Assembly: GCA_965216725.1 (NCBI GenBank)
Contig: CBDCGI010000002.1
Location: 14,239 to 78,238 of the forward strand
DNA from: JACZUI01 sp965216725
GTDB lineage: Bacteria; Actinomycetota; Acidimicrobiia; Spongiisociales; ZC4RG35
Length of the DNA: 64,000 bases
Reading direction: 5' to 3'
The notes beneath the pieces were generated by a model, which was given only the letters and a program-made list of their open reading frames with translations, had not been told where the DNA came from and did no database searches. Position numbers and translations under genes: made by a program. How positions within the stretch are numbered: the first letter of the stretch is position 1; every line of letters starts with the position of its first letter. Of the stretch, positions 49,988 through 58,208 are shown piece after piece.

Positions 49988-50824
49988 CTACTTCTCGCCC
50001 TCTTCTCCGCCGCCGTGCTCCTCACAAACTCGGACAAACTCATACACCTTGCGGTGGCCGTCGTTGGTCTCGAGCACAACCTTGAAAGCGTCATTGCATG
50101 GGGCCTCGTGGAAGACGACCTTGATCTCCCACCTGCCGTCCTTGCCGACAACACCGTCGGCCGAGCCGAAGTCGGAGACGATGAAGATCTTGGTCCCCGG
50201 TGTCCCTTCGCCGTACCAGATGTCATAGGCAGGCTTCTCGCCACAAGACCCGTATTTCTGGTGGGCCGTGAATTCGTGGTCTTTGGGCTCTTCTTTGGGT
50301 TCTTCTTCTTCGACGTCGAGGAACACCTTCACGGTCGCATAGCCCTCGTTCCCCGCTGAATCAACCGCAGTGAACTTCACCGTGTTGCCACCCTTGGCGA
50401 GGATCAACACGATGCGCCAGTGCCCATCCTCGGTGACGTCTGCTTCCCACTTCCCGGCGAAGACCCTGGCTCCAGGCTCCGTCTCACCCTCGAACGCGAG
50501 ATGGTCCTCGGTGAAGTGCTCCCCATCTTTGGGGCTGAGGATGACGATCTCGGGGGCCTCGGTGTCTTTGGGCTCTTCCTTCGGCTCCTCTTTGGGCTCT
50601 TCCTTCGGCTCCTCTTTCGGCTCTTCCTTCGGCTCCTCTTTCGGCTCTTCCTTGGGAGCTTCGGCCTTGGAAGTGGTGGTCTCTTCCTTCTCGTGGACCG
50701 TGGAAGTGGTGGTCTCTTGAGCCGCACTCTCCTCGGGCTCACCACCCACGGACATCAAGGCAAAAGCGGCGCCTGCGGACAGGACAAGGAGAGCGGAGGT
50801 CAGAAAAACGATCACCTTGCGCAT
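49988..50824 (-). CDS. Secreted PKEE-repeat protein with Ig-like domains
   Basis: A 278-residue protein. An N-terminal signal or anchor (VIVFLTSALLVLSAGAAFAL) is followed by a Thr/Glu linker and seven perfect Pro-Lys-Glu-Glu units (residues 57-84). EIVILSPKDGEHF then starts a bacterial Ig-like domain with GNTVKFTAVDSAGNEGYATV, a pattern common in surface proteins. A second domain with four Cys (YGSCGEKPAYD, HEAPCNDAFK) lies at the C-terminus. The charged repeat probably forms a stiff stalk through the cell wall. Function unknown. Confidence 0.8.
   Translation of the reverse strand: MRKVIVFLTSALLVLSAGAAFALMSVGGEPEESAAQETTTSTVHEKEETTTSKAEAPKEEPKEEPKEEPKEEPKEEPKEEPKEEPKDTEAPEIVILSPKDGEHFTEDHLAFEGETEPGARVFAGKWEADVTEDGHWRIVLILAKGGNTVKFTAVDSAGNEGYATVKVFLDVEEEEPKEEPKDHEFTAHQKYGSCGEKPAYDIWYGEGTPGTKIFIVSDFGSADGVVGKDGRWEIKVVFHEAPCNDAFKVVLETNDGHRKVYEFVRVCEEHGGGEEGEK
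50573..50656 (-). repeat. Seven 12-bp tandem repeats encoding PKEE
   Basis: The coding strand alternates two nearly identical 12-mers, giving a 24-bp period in the DNA and a perfect four-residue period in the protein. Such arrays change copy number easily by slippage, always in steps that keep the frame. Confidence 0.9.
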
Positions 50825-50988
50825 GGAAGGTCTCCCTCACTAGCGCCTCCCGCGCGCTCCGGTCAGACCATTATGCCCGCGCGGAGAGTGGTTGGAATGG
50901 GTAATTCGACCTATCAACCGAAACGCCCAATGTCCCGTTGCACCCACAATCCCGTTGCCCAAGGGCTTTCTGCCGGATAATCACGGCC

Positions 50989-51894
50989 GTGGAACGGCTC
51001 GCAGAAGCCATCGGGATGGACGTCAGCATCTTGGAGAAGTTCGCGGCATCCGTCGTCACCATCATCATCGTGATGGCTCTGCGGTGGGTGGCGCTGCGGT
51101 GGATCCGGGCAACAATCGAAGAGAGCGAGGCTCAATACCGGGGTCGCAAGATCATCGCCTACGTGGCGACGATCCTCGCTGCAATCACCCTGGCCTTCAT
51201 CTGGATCGACGCGTTCGACTCGCTGGGCACTTATCTCGGATTGGTCAGCGCCGGCCTCGCCATCGCCCTGTCCGACTTGTTGAAGAACATGGCGGGGTGG
51301 GCCTATCTCCTGGCCCGCAGGCCATTCACCGTCGGCGATCGGGTTCAGGTGAAAGACCGGAAAGGCGATGTGATCGACATCCGCTTGTTTCGGTTTTCGA
51401 TGATGGAGGTCGGCGAATGGGTCGATGCCGAGCAGTCTTCGGGACGGCTCGTACACATCCCCAACGGCTGGGTCTTCACCGAAGACGTCGCCAACTACAC
51501 CGAGGGTTTCAGCCACATCTGGGACGAGCTGCCGGTGCTCATCACCTTCGAGTCGGACTGGGCGCACGCCGAACAGCTTCTATTGTCGGTGGTCCGCGAC
51601 GTGGCACCCGATGTCGAGCACACGGCCGGACAGTTGATCCGCGCCACTGCAAGGACCTACCACATCCGTGTCGGCGCCCTCACACCCATCGTCTATTTGT
51701 CGGTCAAAGACTCCGGTGTCCTGCTCACGGCCAGATACCTGGTCGAAGCGCGTGATCGACGCCGGGTCCACGACGCCATCTGGCGATCGATGCTGAACGC
51801 GATCAACGCCGATCCCAGTGTCGCCCTCGCCTATCCGACCGTCCGCACCTACCTCGAAGGGCCAATTTCGATTACAAATCCACCCGGTGAGTGA
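50989..51894 (+). CDS. MscS-family mechanosensitive channel
   Basis: A 301-residue membrane protein. Three membrane segments end in the pore helix YLGLVSAGLAIALSDLLKNM, and WAYLLARRPFTVGDRVQVKD leads into the MscS beta domain (DIRLFRFSMMEV, SGRLVHIPNGWVF). The family opens under membrane tension and lets ions out during osmotic downshock. The GTG at 50989 was chosen at the N-terminus of the first helix; an ATG at 51016 is possible. Its stop overlaps the Sir2 start by eight bases, so it heads a three-gene operon. Confidence 0.88.
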   Translation: MERLAEAIGMDVSILEKFAASVVTIIIVMALRWVALRWIRATIEESEAQYRGRKIIAYVATILAAITLAFIWIDAFDSLGTYLGLVSAGLAIALSDLLKNMAGWAYLLARRPFTVGDRVQVKDRKGDVIDIRLFRFSMMEVGEWVDAEQSSGRLVHIPNGWVFTEDVANYTEGFSHIWDELPVLITFESDWAHAEQLLLSVVRDVAPDVEHTAGQLIRATARTYHIRVGALTPIVYLSVKDSGVLLTARYLVEARDRRRVHDAIWRSMLNAINADPSVALAYPTVRTYLEGPISITNPPGE

Positions 51895-52651
51895 GATCGA
51901 CGAAGCCGTCGGAGTACTTAAACCGGCCGACCACATTCTGGTGTTCACGGGTGCCGGGATTTCCACCGAATCCGGGATTCCCGACTTCCGGGGACCGGAC
52001 GGCCTGTGGAAGAAGATGGACCCGGACGAGTTTCACATCGACTACTACCTGGCCACCCCTGAGCGGCGGATCAAGGGATGGCAGATGCACCTCGCCGGTG
52101 AGTTGTGGGGTGCGCGTTCGAGTGTCCAGCCGAATCAGGGGCATCACGCCATTGCCAGTCTTTCAAGCTACGGCCGACTCGCGGGTGTGGTCACCCAGAA
52201 CGTCGACGGCCTCCACATCAAATCAGGCCTCGACATCGATCAAGTCGCCGAACTGCACGGGAACGTGCGTCGCTGCGTTTGCTACTCCTGCGGTTCCCGC
52301 TGGCCCACCGAGGAAGTCCTCTCATGGGTTGAAGCCGGGGAGCCGGACCCGTCATGCAGGGAATGTGGCGGAGTGGTGAAGACGACGACAGTCATGTTCG
52401 GGGAGATGCTGCCCGAGGAGGAAATGCGAAAGGCCAATCTGTTCCTTGCAGTCGCCGACGCGGTCATCGTCGTCGGCTCGACGGTCAGCGTGTGGCCGGC
52501 GGCCGAGATCGTATTCGCCGCTGCCCGCAGGCCGATCCCGATAGTCATAGTGAACGAGGGTGCCACCGAGGCCGACCATCTGGCGGCCGTCAAGATCGAG
52601 AGTGCGATCGGCGATTCGCTGCCCGCCATGGTGAAAGGAATAGTCGCCTAA
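51887..52651 (+). CDS. cobB: Sir2-family NAD-dependent protein deacylase
   Basis: A 254-residue sirtuin. FTGAGISTESGIPDFRG is the NAD site, VVTQNVDGLH the catalytic strand, AELHGNVRR the catalytic His, CVCYSCGSRW and CRECGG the zinc Cys pairs, and FGEMLPEEEM and GSTVSVWPAAEI the later NAD contacts. All functional residues are present. It removes acetyl or other acyl groups from Lys using NAD. GTG start at 51887 overlaps the channel gene. The acetyltransferase gene starts two bases after its stop. Confidence 0.92.
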   Translation: MSEIDEAVGVLKPADHILVFTGAGISTESGIPDFRGPDGLWKKMDPDEFHIDYYLATPERRIKGWQMHLAGELWGARSSVQPNQGHHAIASLSSYGRLAGVVTQNVDGLHIKSGLDIDQVAELHGNVRRCVCYSCGSRWPTEEVLSWVEAGEPDPSCRECGGVVKTTTVMFGEMLPEEEMRKANLFLAVADAVIVVGSTVSVWPAAEIVFAAARRPIPIVIVNEGATEADHLAAVKIESAIGDSLPAMVKGIVA

Positions 52652-52653
52652 CA

Positions 52654-53625
52654 GTGCAGATCCGCCCGCTGACACTGGATGACGTCGGGGAGATACAACG
52701 CCTGGTGGCGTCTTGGGAGAAGCATTGGGACATTCCCGACAACACAGCAGCCGCCAGGGTCGTGGAGTGGATGACGGGACCCCTGGTGGACCTTCGAGTC
52801 GACAGCCACTCGTATTGGGATGAAGATCGACTGCTGGCCTTTGGGATCGTTGCGGTGCCACCGCCGGAAGATCGGTTGCTGGCAGCTCTGATCACCGGAA
52901 TCGTCGACCCGCAACATCGGGGGCGAGGTATCGGATCCGAGCTGCTGACCTGGGCCCTGAACCGAGCCCGTGCCCGCCTCGCTGAAACCGAGACCGCCGT
53001 CCCCAAGCTCATACGCGGATGGGCTTGGGACAACATGCACGATGCGCGATCTCTGTTCCAGGCTCACGGCCTGGAGCCAGTTCGGCAATTCGACGTCATG
53101 GAGAAACCTTTGGCGCAGATCGAGAACGTCGACTCACCCGATGACGTAGCCATTGTCCCCTGGGACCGGGAACTCGGTGAAGAGGTCAGGATCGTCAACA
53201 ACACCGCCTTCGCCGACCACTGGGGTGCGGTACCCATCTCCGAGGCCAACTGGGGCCATCTCATGTCCTCCCTCCAGACAAGGGTTGATCTCAGCAGGAT
53301 GGCCTTGGCAGCCGGAGCGGTGGTCGGTTACTCGATCGCCGCGCAATACCCGTCACCGGCCGAGGGTTCACGGCGTGAGGCCTGGGTGAGGGTGCTCGGT
53401 GTCCATCCCTCATGGCGTCGACGCGGGGTGGCGAAGGCCCTGATGCGGGCGTCGCACAACGCTTTCATCGAGACGGGGGTGACCCACTCCATACTTCGTG
53501 TTGACTCCACCAGCCAGACTGGTGCGAATCGGCTGTACTCCGCCCTCGGGTACCGGACCATCAGCAGTTCGACGACCTACGAGATGCCAATTCCGAACAA
53601 CGACGCCAGCTTGTCGCCAAGCTGA
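52654..53625 (+). CDS. Two-domain GNAT acetyltransferase (MshD-like layout)
   Basis: A 323-residue protein with two GNAT folds. Domain 1 (residues about 2-150) has acetyl-CoA motif GIVDPQHRGRGIGSELL; domain 2 (about 160-315) has LGVHPSWRRRGVAKALM and an SALGYRTI end. The two-domain length resembles mycothiol synthase MshD, but mycothiol residues cannot be verified by eye. Being coupled to Sir2, it may instead be a protein acetyltransferase. GTG at 52654. Its last 49 bp overlap the 3' end of the leftward TlpA gene. Confidence 0.8.
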   Translation: MQIRPLTLDDVGEIQRLVASWEKHWDIPDNTAAARVVEWMTGPLVDLRVDSHSYWDEDRLLAFGIVAVPPPEDRLLAALITGIVDPQHRGRGIGSELLTWALNRARARLAETETAVPKLIRGWAWDNMHDARSLFQAHGLEPVRQFDVMEKPLAQIENVDSPDDVAIVPWDRELGEEVRIVNNTAFADHWGAVPISEANWGHLMSSLQTRVDLSRMALAAGAVVGYSIAAQYPSPAEGSRREAWVRVLGVHPSWRRRGVAKALMRASHNAFIETGVTHSILRVDSTSQTGANRLYSALGYRTISSSTTYEMPIPNNDASLSPS

Positions 53626-54185
53626 GCGGCGGTCATGCCACCCAGAGTTACGTCGGCGATATTGCCTTCGGCGTCGTAGATGACTGTTGTCGGTGACCCC
53701 CTCGCCCCGAAGTTGGTTGCCAGGCCTCGACCGTCATGGAGGCCGATGTCACGGGCAAGAGGCCAATGCCCAATGCCCATTTCTTTGGCGAATGAGAGAC
53801 CAGTTCCCCGATTCATGGTGTTTATCCCCACGAAATTGACCTGGTCGCCGACCGCGGCCGACAACTCGCCAAATCCCGGCAGCTCCGACCGACAGATCGT
53901 GCACCACGAGGCGAAGAAGGCGGCGACAGTGGGCTTGCCCCGGAAGTCGGCGAGAGTCACTCGCTCATCTCCCTCTAACGCGGGAAGGTCCCAGGCCTCG
54001 GTGTCTGTTGTTCCTGCCGCCGGCTCCGCGGAAGAAAAAGCCACGAACGCCAGCACGAGGACGCCGATCACAGCGAGACTCGAGCCGGTCACCACCAGCG
54101 CCCTCTTCCGCTTTGCCCTCCTTCGCCGTTCTTCGGCGCGTGCTCTCCTGGACCCCGGATGCTGCCCGGACTTGCTCCTGGTCAT
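53577..54185 (-). CDS. TlpA/ResA-like thioredoxin, membrane-anchored
   Basis: A 202-residue protein. A very basic N-terminus (RRARAEERRRRAKRKRA) precedes one membrane segment (LVVTGSSLAVIGVLVLAFVA). The thioredoxin fold follows: VTLADFRGKPTVAAFFASWC leads into the active-site CTIC, and GARGSPTTVIYD contains the cis-Pro. It acts outside the membrane on protein disulfides, for example in cytochrome c maturation. Convergent with the GNAT gene, with overlapping ends. Confidence 0.88.
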   Translation of the reverse strand: MTRSKSGQHPGSRRARAEERRRRAKRKRALVVTGSSLAVIGVLVLAFVAFSSAEPAAGTTDTEAWDLPALEGDERVTLADFRGKPTVAAFFASWCTICRSELPGFGELSAAVGDQVNFVGINTMNRGTGLSFAKEMGIGHWPLARDIGLHDGRGLATNFGARGSPTTVIYDAEGNIADVTLGGMTAAQLGDKLASLFGIGIS

Positions 54186-54291
54186 TCCCTACGCATAACC
54201 AGGCCAGCAAAGAACGGTATTCCGTGATGACTATGAGAATGTCGCAACTCCGTCATTCGGCGTTCCCACCTCCGGCGAATACCATTGGCAC

Positions 54292-56076
54292 GTGCCCGGA
54301 TACGCCCCACGCCTCGACGACATCAACTTCACCTTGAACCAGGTGGCGGGGTTGGAGTCGATCGCCAAACTCAACGGCTATCAGCACGCTGATCCTGAGA
54401 CCGTGTCCGCCATCGTCGACGAAGCCGGCCGATTCTTCTCCGAGGTGATCGCCCCTCTGAACCGGGTCGGAGACACCGTGGGATCAGTGCTCACCGACGA
54501 AGGCACGGTGCGCACGCCAGAAGGCTTCAAGGACGCCTATCAGAAGTACGTCGAGTCGGGCTGGGCAGGAGCCCACATGCCGGCTCAATGGGGCGGAGGC
54601 GGATTGCCTTATCTGGTCGGTGTTGTCATCGAGGAGATGTTCAAGACGGCCAACATGGCCTTCTCGCTGTGCCCCCTGCTCACCCACGGAGCCGTGGAGG
54701 CGATGGTCAACCACGCCACACCCGAACTCCAGGGCCAGTACCTGGAGAAACTCGTGACGGGCGAGTGGGCAGGCACCATGAACCTCACCGAACCCGAGGC
54801 CGGAAGCGATCTGGGAGCCGTGCGCGCCAAGGCCATCCCTCAGGATGACGGCAGTTACCGCATCTTTGGCACCAAGATCTTCATCACCTGGGGCGACCAG
54901 GACCTCACCGAGAACGTGGTCCACCTCGTCCTGGCACGGACTCCCGATGCAGCCCCGGGGACTCGTGGCATCTCGATGTTTCTCGTCCCCAAATACATTC
55001 TCGACGAGGGTGGCGCACCCGGAGCGGCCAACGACATCAAGGTGGTTTCGCTGGAGCACAAGCTCGGCATCCACGCATCGCCGACTTGTGTCATGTCTTT
55101 CGGAGACGACGGTGACGGTGCCGTCGGCTGGCTGGTCGGCGAGGAACAGCGCGGAATGCGGAACATGTTCACCATGATGAATGTGGCCCGTATCGGGGTG
55201 GGGATGGAGGGGGTCGCCATCACCGAAGGTGCCTATCAGAAGGCTCTCGAGTACGCCGCCGAGCGGATCCAAGGGAGGAAGATCGGATCCGACAGCCACG
55301 ATCGTGTCGCCATCATCGAGCACCCTGACGTTCGTCGCATGCTGCTGACCATGAAGGCGTACGCGGAGGCCATGCGCTGCCTTTTGTATGTGACCGCCGC
55401 CGAGGGTGATCGAAGCCAGCACGCAGAGACCGACGAGGAACGCCAGACTGCCTCGAACCGTCTCGCCCTTCTCACACCCGTAGTCAAAGCGTGGTGCACT
55501 GACATTGGGGTGGAGATGGCATCGGTCGGTATCCAGGTCCACGGTGGGATGGGATTTGTCGAAGAGACCGGCGCCGCCCAGTTCTACCGCGACGCCCGGA
55601 TCGCGCCCATCTACGAGGGCACCAACGGGATCCAGGCCATCGACCTCGTGCTCCGCAAGCTACCCCTCGAAGGCGGGGCGACATTGACCAGCCTGATCAC
55701 CGAGATGACCTCGACCTTGAGCGACATGAACGACCACCCCGAGCTGGGCCTGTTCCGCGATCGGCTGACCGAGGCGATTCAAGGTCTGAGCGACACCTCG
55801 ACTTGGCTCGGTGAGCAGCTGGCGAACGGGCTTTTGGATGAGGCGCTGGCCGGCGCCACACCGTATCTACGCCAGTTGGGCACGGTCACCGGGGGTTGGC
55901 TCATGGCCAAGACGGCCGTGGCGGCCCTTCGCGGCCCCGAAGGGTTCGAAGCCGAATTTCTCTCCGACAAGGTGACGACCGCAAGGTTCTACGGCGAGCA
56001 GATCCTCCCCCAAGCCAACGGTTTGGTTGCGTCGGTCAAGTCCGGAGCCGCACTGCTGGAGGAAGCGAAGTTCTAG
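54292..56076 (+). CDS. Acyl-CoA dehydrogenase (DmdC-like long form)
   Basis: A 594-residue flavoprotein, longer than the usual 380, as in the DmdC/AcdA2 group with a C-terminal extension. MNLTEPEAGSDLGAV is the FAD/substrate signature, HASPTCVMSFGD the second, and IQVHGGMGFVEETGAAQFYR then IYEGTNGIQAID the C-terminal domain, with Glu in YEGT as likely catalytic base. An N-terminal helical domain begins DINFTLNQVAGLESI. Dehydrogenates acyl-CoA to enoyl-CoA. GTG start at 54292. Heads a run with an SDR and a ketoacyl synthase. Confidence 0.9.
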   Translation: MPGYAPRLDDINFTLNQVAGLESIAKLNGYQHADPETVSAIVDEAGRFFSEVIAPLNRVGDTVGSVLTDEGTVRTPEGFKDAYQKYVESGWAGAHMPAQWGGGGLPYLVGVVIEEMFKTANMAFSLCPLLTHGAVEAMVNHATPELQGQYLEKLVTGEWAGTMNLTEPEAGSDLGAVRAKAIPQDDGSYRIFGTKIFITWGDQDLTENVVHLVLARTPDAAPGTRGISMFLVPKYILDEGGAPGAANDIKVVSLEHKLGIHASPTCVMSFGDDGDGAVGWLVGEEQRGMRNMFTMMNVARIGVGMEGVAITEGAYQKALEYAAERIQGRKIGSDSHDRVAIIEHPDVRRMLLTMKAYAEAMRCLLYVTAAEGDRSQHAETDEERQTASNRLALLTPVVKAWCTDIGVEMASVGIQVHGGMGFVEETGAAQFYRDARIAPIYEGTNGIQAIDLVLRKLPLEGGATLTSLITEMTSTLSDMNDHPELGLFRDRLTEAIQGLSDTSTWLGEQLANGLLDEALAGATPYLRQLGTVTGGWLMAKTAVAALRGPEGFEAEFLSDKVTTARFYGEQILPQANGLVASVKSGAALLEEAKF

Positions 56077-56088
56077 GTACTGCGACCT

Positions 56089-56859
56089 TTGAGACTTGAA
56101 GACAAAGTCGTGGTCGTGACCGGTGGCGGGAGTGGCATAGGCGCCGCTCTCGTCAGGAGATTCTCGACGGAAAACCCTAAAGCGCTCATCGTCGCCGACA
56201 TCGATGAGCAGGCGGCCACCGATATTGCCCGGCTCGTCGGCGGAGAACCGGCTCACATCGATGTGTCTTCTCGCCAGGAGACGGACAGTTTGATCGACAG
56301 GATCGAAGAAAAATGGGGACCCGTCGATCTCTATTGCGCCAACGCAGGCTACGGGCACGCCGGCGACGAACAGGACCCAGAAGATACCTGGGATCGGATG
56401 TGGGCAGTGAACCTCATGTCACACGTCCACGCGGCGCGACGTTTGGTTCCGGGTTGGATCGCCCGAGGCGACGGCTACTTCCTGTCCACCGCCTCGGCTG
56501 CAGGTCTGCTCACCAACCTGAAGGCGGCGCAATACTCGGTCACCAAACATGCCGCAGTCTCATTCGCCGAGTGGCTGGCTGTCACCTACGGGGACTCCGG
56601 GATCAAAGTCAGCTGCTTGTGCCCGATGGGGGTGAGAACGCCTTTCCTCGACGCAGCCTCCGAATTCCACGATCTCCTCGACCCGGTCGCGATCAGACCC
56701 GAAGAAGTGGCAGACTCGGTCGTCGAAGGCCTCGATGAGGAGCGATTCCTGATCCTGCCCCATCCGGAGGTCGAAAGGTATTTTCAGAACAAAGCCAACG
56801 ACTATGAGCGCTGGATCCAGGGAATGAGGAAGCTGCAAGAACGGGTTTTCCCCGATTGA
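56089..56859 (+). CDS. Short-chain dehydrogenase/reductase
   Basis: A 256-residue SDR: VVVTGGGSGIGAALVRRFS is the nucleotide loop, VADIDEQ the NADP/NAD-selecting strand, LYCANAGYGHAG the NAG motif, and YSVTKHAAVSFAEWL holds catalytic Tyr and Lys with Ser in FLSTASAAG before it. Starts with TTG at 56089, 12 bp after the dehydrogenase stop, so co-transcribed. It could reduce or oxidise a 3-hydroxyacyl or related intermediate, matching its neighbours. Confidence 0.9.
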   Translation: MRLEDKVVVVTGGGSGIGAALVRRFSTENPKALIVADIDEQAATDIARLVGGEPAHIDVSSRQETDSLIDRIEEKWGPVDLYCANAGYGHAGDEQDPEDTWDRMWAVNLMSHVHAARRLVPGWIARGDGYFLSTASAAGLLTNLKAAQYSVTKHAAVSFAEWLAVTYGDSGIKVSCLCPMGVRTPFLDAASEFHDLLDPVAIRPEEVADSVVEGLDEERFLILPHPEVERYFQNKANDYERWIQGMRKLQERVFPD

Positions 56860-56887
56860 GAGTCGGCGCGCTGAAAGAAAGGTCGAA

Positions 56888-58051
56888 ATGGAGAAGCGAA
56901 GAGTGGTCGTCACGGGAGTCGGAGCATTGGGTGCTCCCGGCATCGGCGTCGACGATCTTTGGAAAGGCCTGCAGACTCCGCCCGGGCCGGCACCACGCGT
57001 GGTCGAAGACTGGGACCCCGAGCCGTGGATACCCCGCCGGGAGAGCCGGCGCCTAGACCGTTTCACCCAGTTCGCCCTGGTCGCTGCGGATGAGGCGATA
57101 ACCCAAGCCGAGTTCGCTCCCCAAGACCCGACCCGAGTCGCCGTGGCCGTCGCCACGGGGATCGGCGGGCTCGAGTCGCTGGAAGACCTGATTCACGGGT
57201 CAGAAGCAGAGAATCCCAGGGTGTCGCCATTCAGCGTGCCGATGATGATGGCCAACGCCGGCGCCGCGGCGATCTCCATCAAATACGGCTACGGGGGTCA
57301 GGCGAGCACACCAGTAGTTGCTTGTGCCGCCGGGGCCCAGTCGATTCTGGACGGCCTCCGTCAGATCGAATGGGGCTACGCCGACGCCGTGGTCGCCGGA
57401 GGTGCGGAGGCAGCCGCCCGCCGCCCCGCCCGCGAAGGCTTCAAGTCGGCGCGGGCCCTTTCGGCGACCGGCTACGCCCGGCCTTTCGACGTCGACAGAG
57501 ACGGGTTCGTGATGGGCGAAGGCGCGGCCATGCTGATCCTGGAGTCCGAGGACGCAGCGTTGGCGAGAGGCGCAACTCCGATCGCGGTGGTCCTCGGTGG
57601 CTCGTCAACGGCAGACGCTCACCACATCACGGCACCCCATCCGGAAGGTGAAGGGGCGGAAAGGGCGGTCCGCCTCGCCTTGGAGGATGCCCAGCTGGAG
57701 CCGGCGGATATCGGCTACATAAACGCTCACGGTACCGGAACCGACTTGAACGACCGGACCGAGGGCTCGGTGGTCAATCGGGTATTCGGGGAGTCTCATC
57801 CCCCGATCTCATCCATCAAAGGAACCACCGGTCATTGCCTCGGCGCTTCGGGTTCGATCGAGGCAGCCGTCGTGGTGGATGCCATCAGACGCGGTTCCCT
57901 TCCGCCCAACACAGGCATGAGCAACCCCGATCCGGACATCCCGCTGACAGACATCGTGGTCGAGTCACGAGACTGGGATCCTGCTCCTGCCATGTCCAAT
58001 TCATTCGGCTTTGGAGGCCACAACACCGTGCTGGTATTCGGGCCGGCATGA
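56888..58051 (+). CDS. fabF: Beta-ketoacyl-ACP synthase II
   Basis: A 387-residue condensing enzyme. The Cys-His-His triad is present: Cys146 in STPVVACAAGAQSILDG, His281 in YINAHGTGTDLND and His316 in GTTGHCLGASGSIEA. Elongates acyl-ACP with malonyl-ACP. It is slightly shorter than the usual 410 residues, with a short N-terminal part. ATG at 56888 with GAAAGG upstream. Context (acyl-CoA dehydrogenase, SDR) suggests a specialised lipid pathway rather than core FAS II, as no acyl carrier or malonyl transferase is here. Confidence 0.92.
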   Translation: MEKRRVVVTGVGALGAPGIGVDDLWKGLQTPPGPAPRVVEDWDPEPWIPRRESRRLDRFTQFALVAADEAITQAEFAPQDPTRVAVAVATGIGGLESLEDLIHGSEAENPRVSPFSVPMMMANAGAAAISIKYGYGGQASTPVVACAAGAQSILDGLRQIEWGYADAVVAGGAEAAARRPAREGFKSARALSATGYARPFDVDRDGFVMGEGAAMLILESEDAALARGATPIAVVLGGSSTADAHHITAPHPEGEGAERAVRLALEDAQLEPADIGYINAHGTGTDLNDRTEGSVVNRVFGESHPPISSIKGTTGHCLGASGSIEAAVVVDAIRRGSLPPNTGMSNPDPDIPLTDIVVESRDWDPAPAMSNSFGFGGHNTVLVFGPA

Positions 58052-58083
58052 CCGATTGAAGGGTCTTTGGCCTAGGCTGGAGG

Positions 58084-58169
58084 CAACGGGAGCTCGGTGA
58101 ACCGGGCTGAGAGGGCGCCTACCAGGCACCGACCGCAAGAACCTGATCCGGGTAATGCCGGCGAAGGGA
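58084..58169 (+). promoter_or_regulatory. TPP riboswitch (THI element)
   Basis: All conserved blocks of the thiamine pyrophosphate aptamer are present: CTGAGAGG at 58107-58114, GACCGC at 58131, ACCTGATCCGGGTAATGCCG at 58141-58160 and GCGAAGGGA ending at 58169. P2 is AGCTCGG/CCGGGCT. It sits 40 bases before the thiB start codon and should shut the importer off when TPP is plentiful, probably by hiding the GGAGGAG site at 58195. Confidence 0.95.
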
Positions 58170-58208
58170 CAGCCCGCACCACTCCCGAGCCTTTGGAGGA
58201 GTGTCTGC

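Noticed and set aside
51887..52651. Sir2 as part of a Thoeris or other Sir2 anti-phage system
   Set aside because: The protein is a standard zinc-containing deacylase with intact catalytic His, not a stand-alone NADase, and has no TIR, pAgo or HerA partner.
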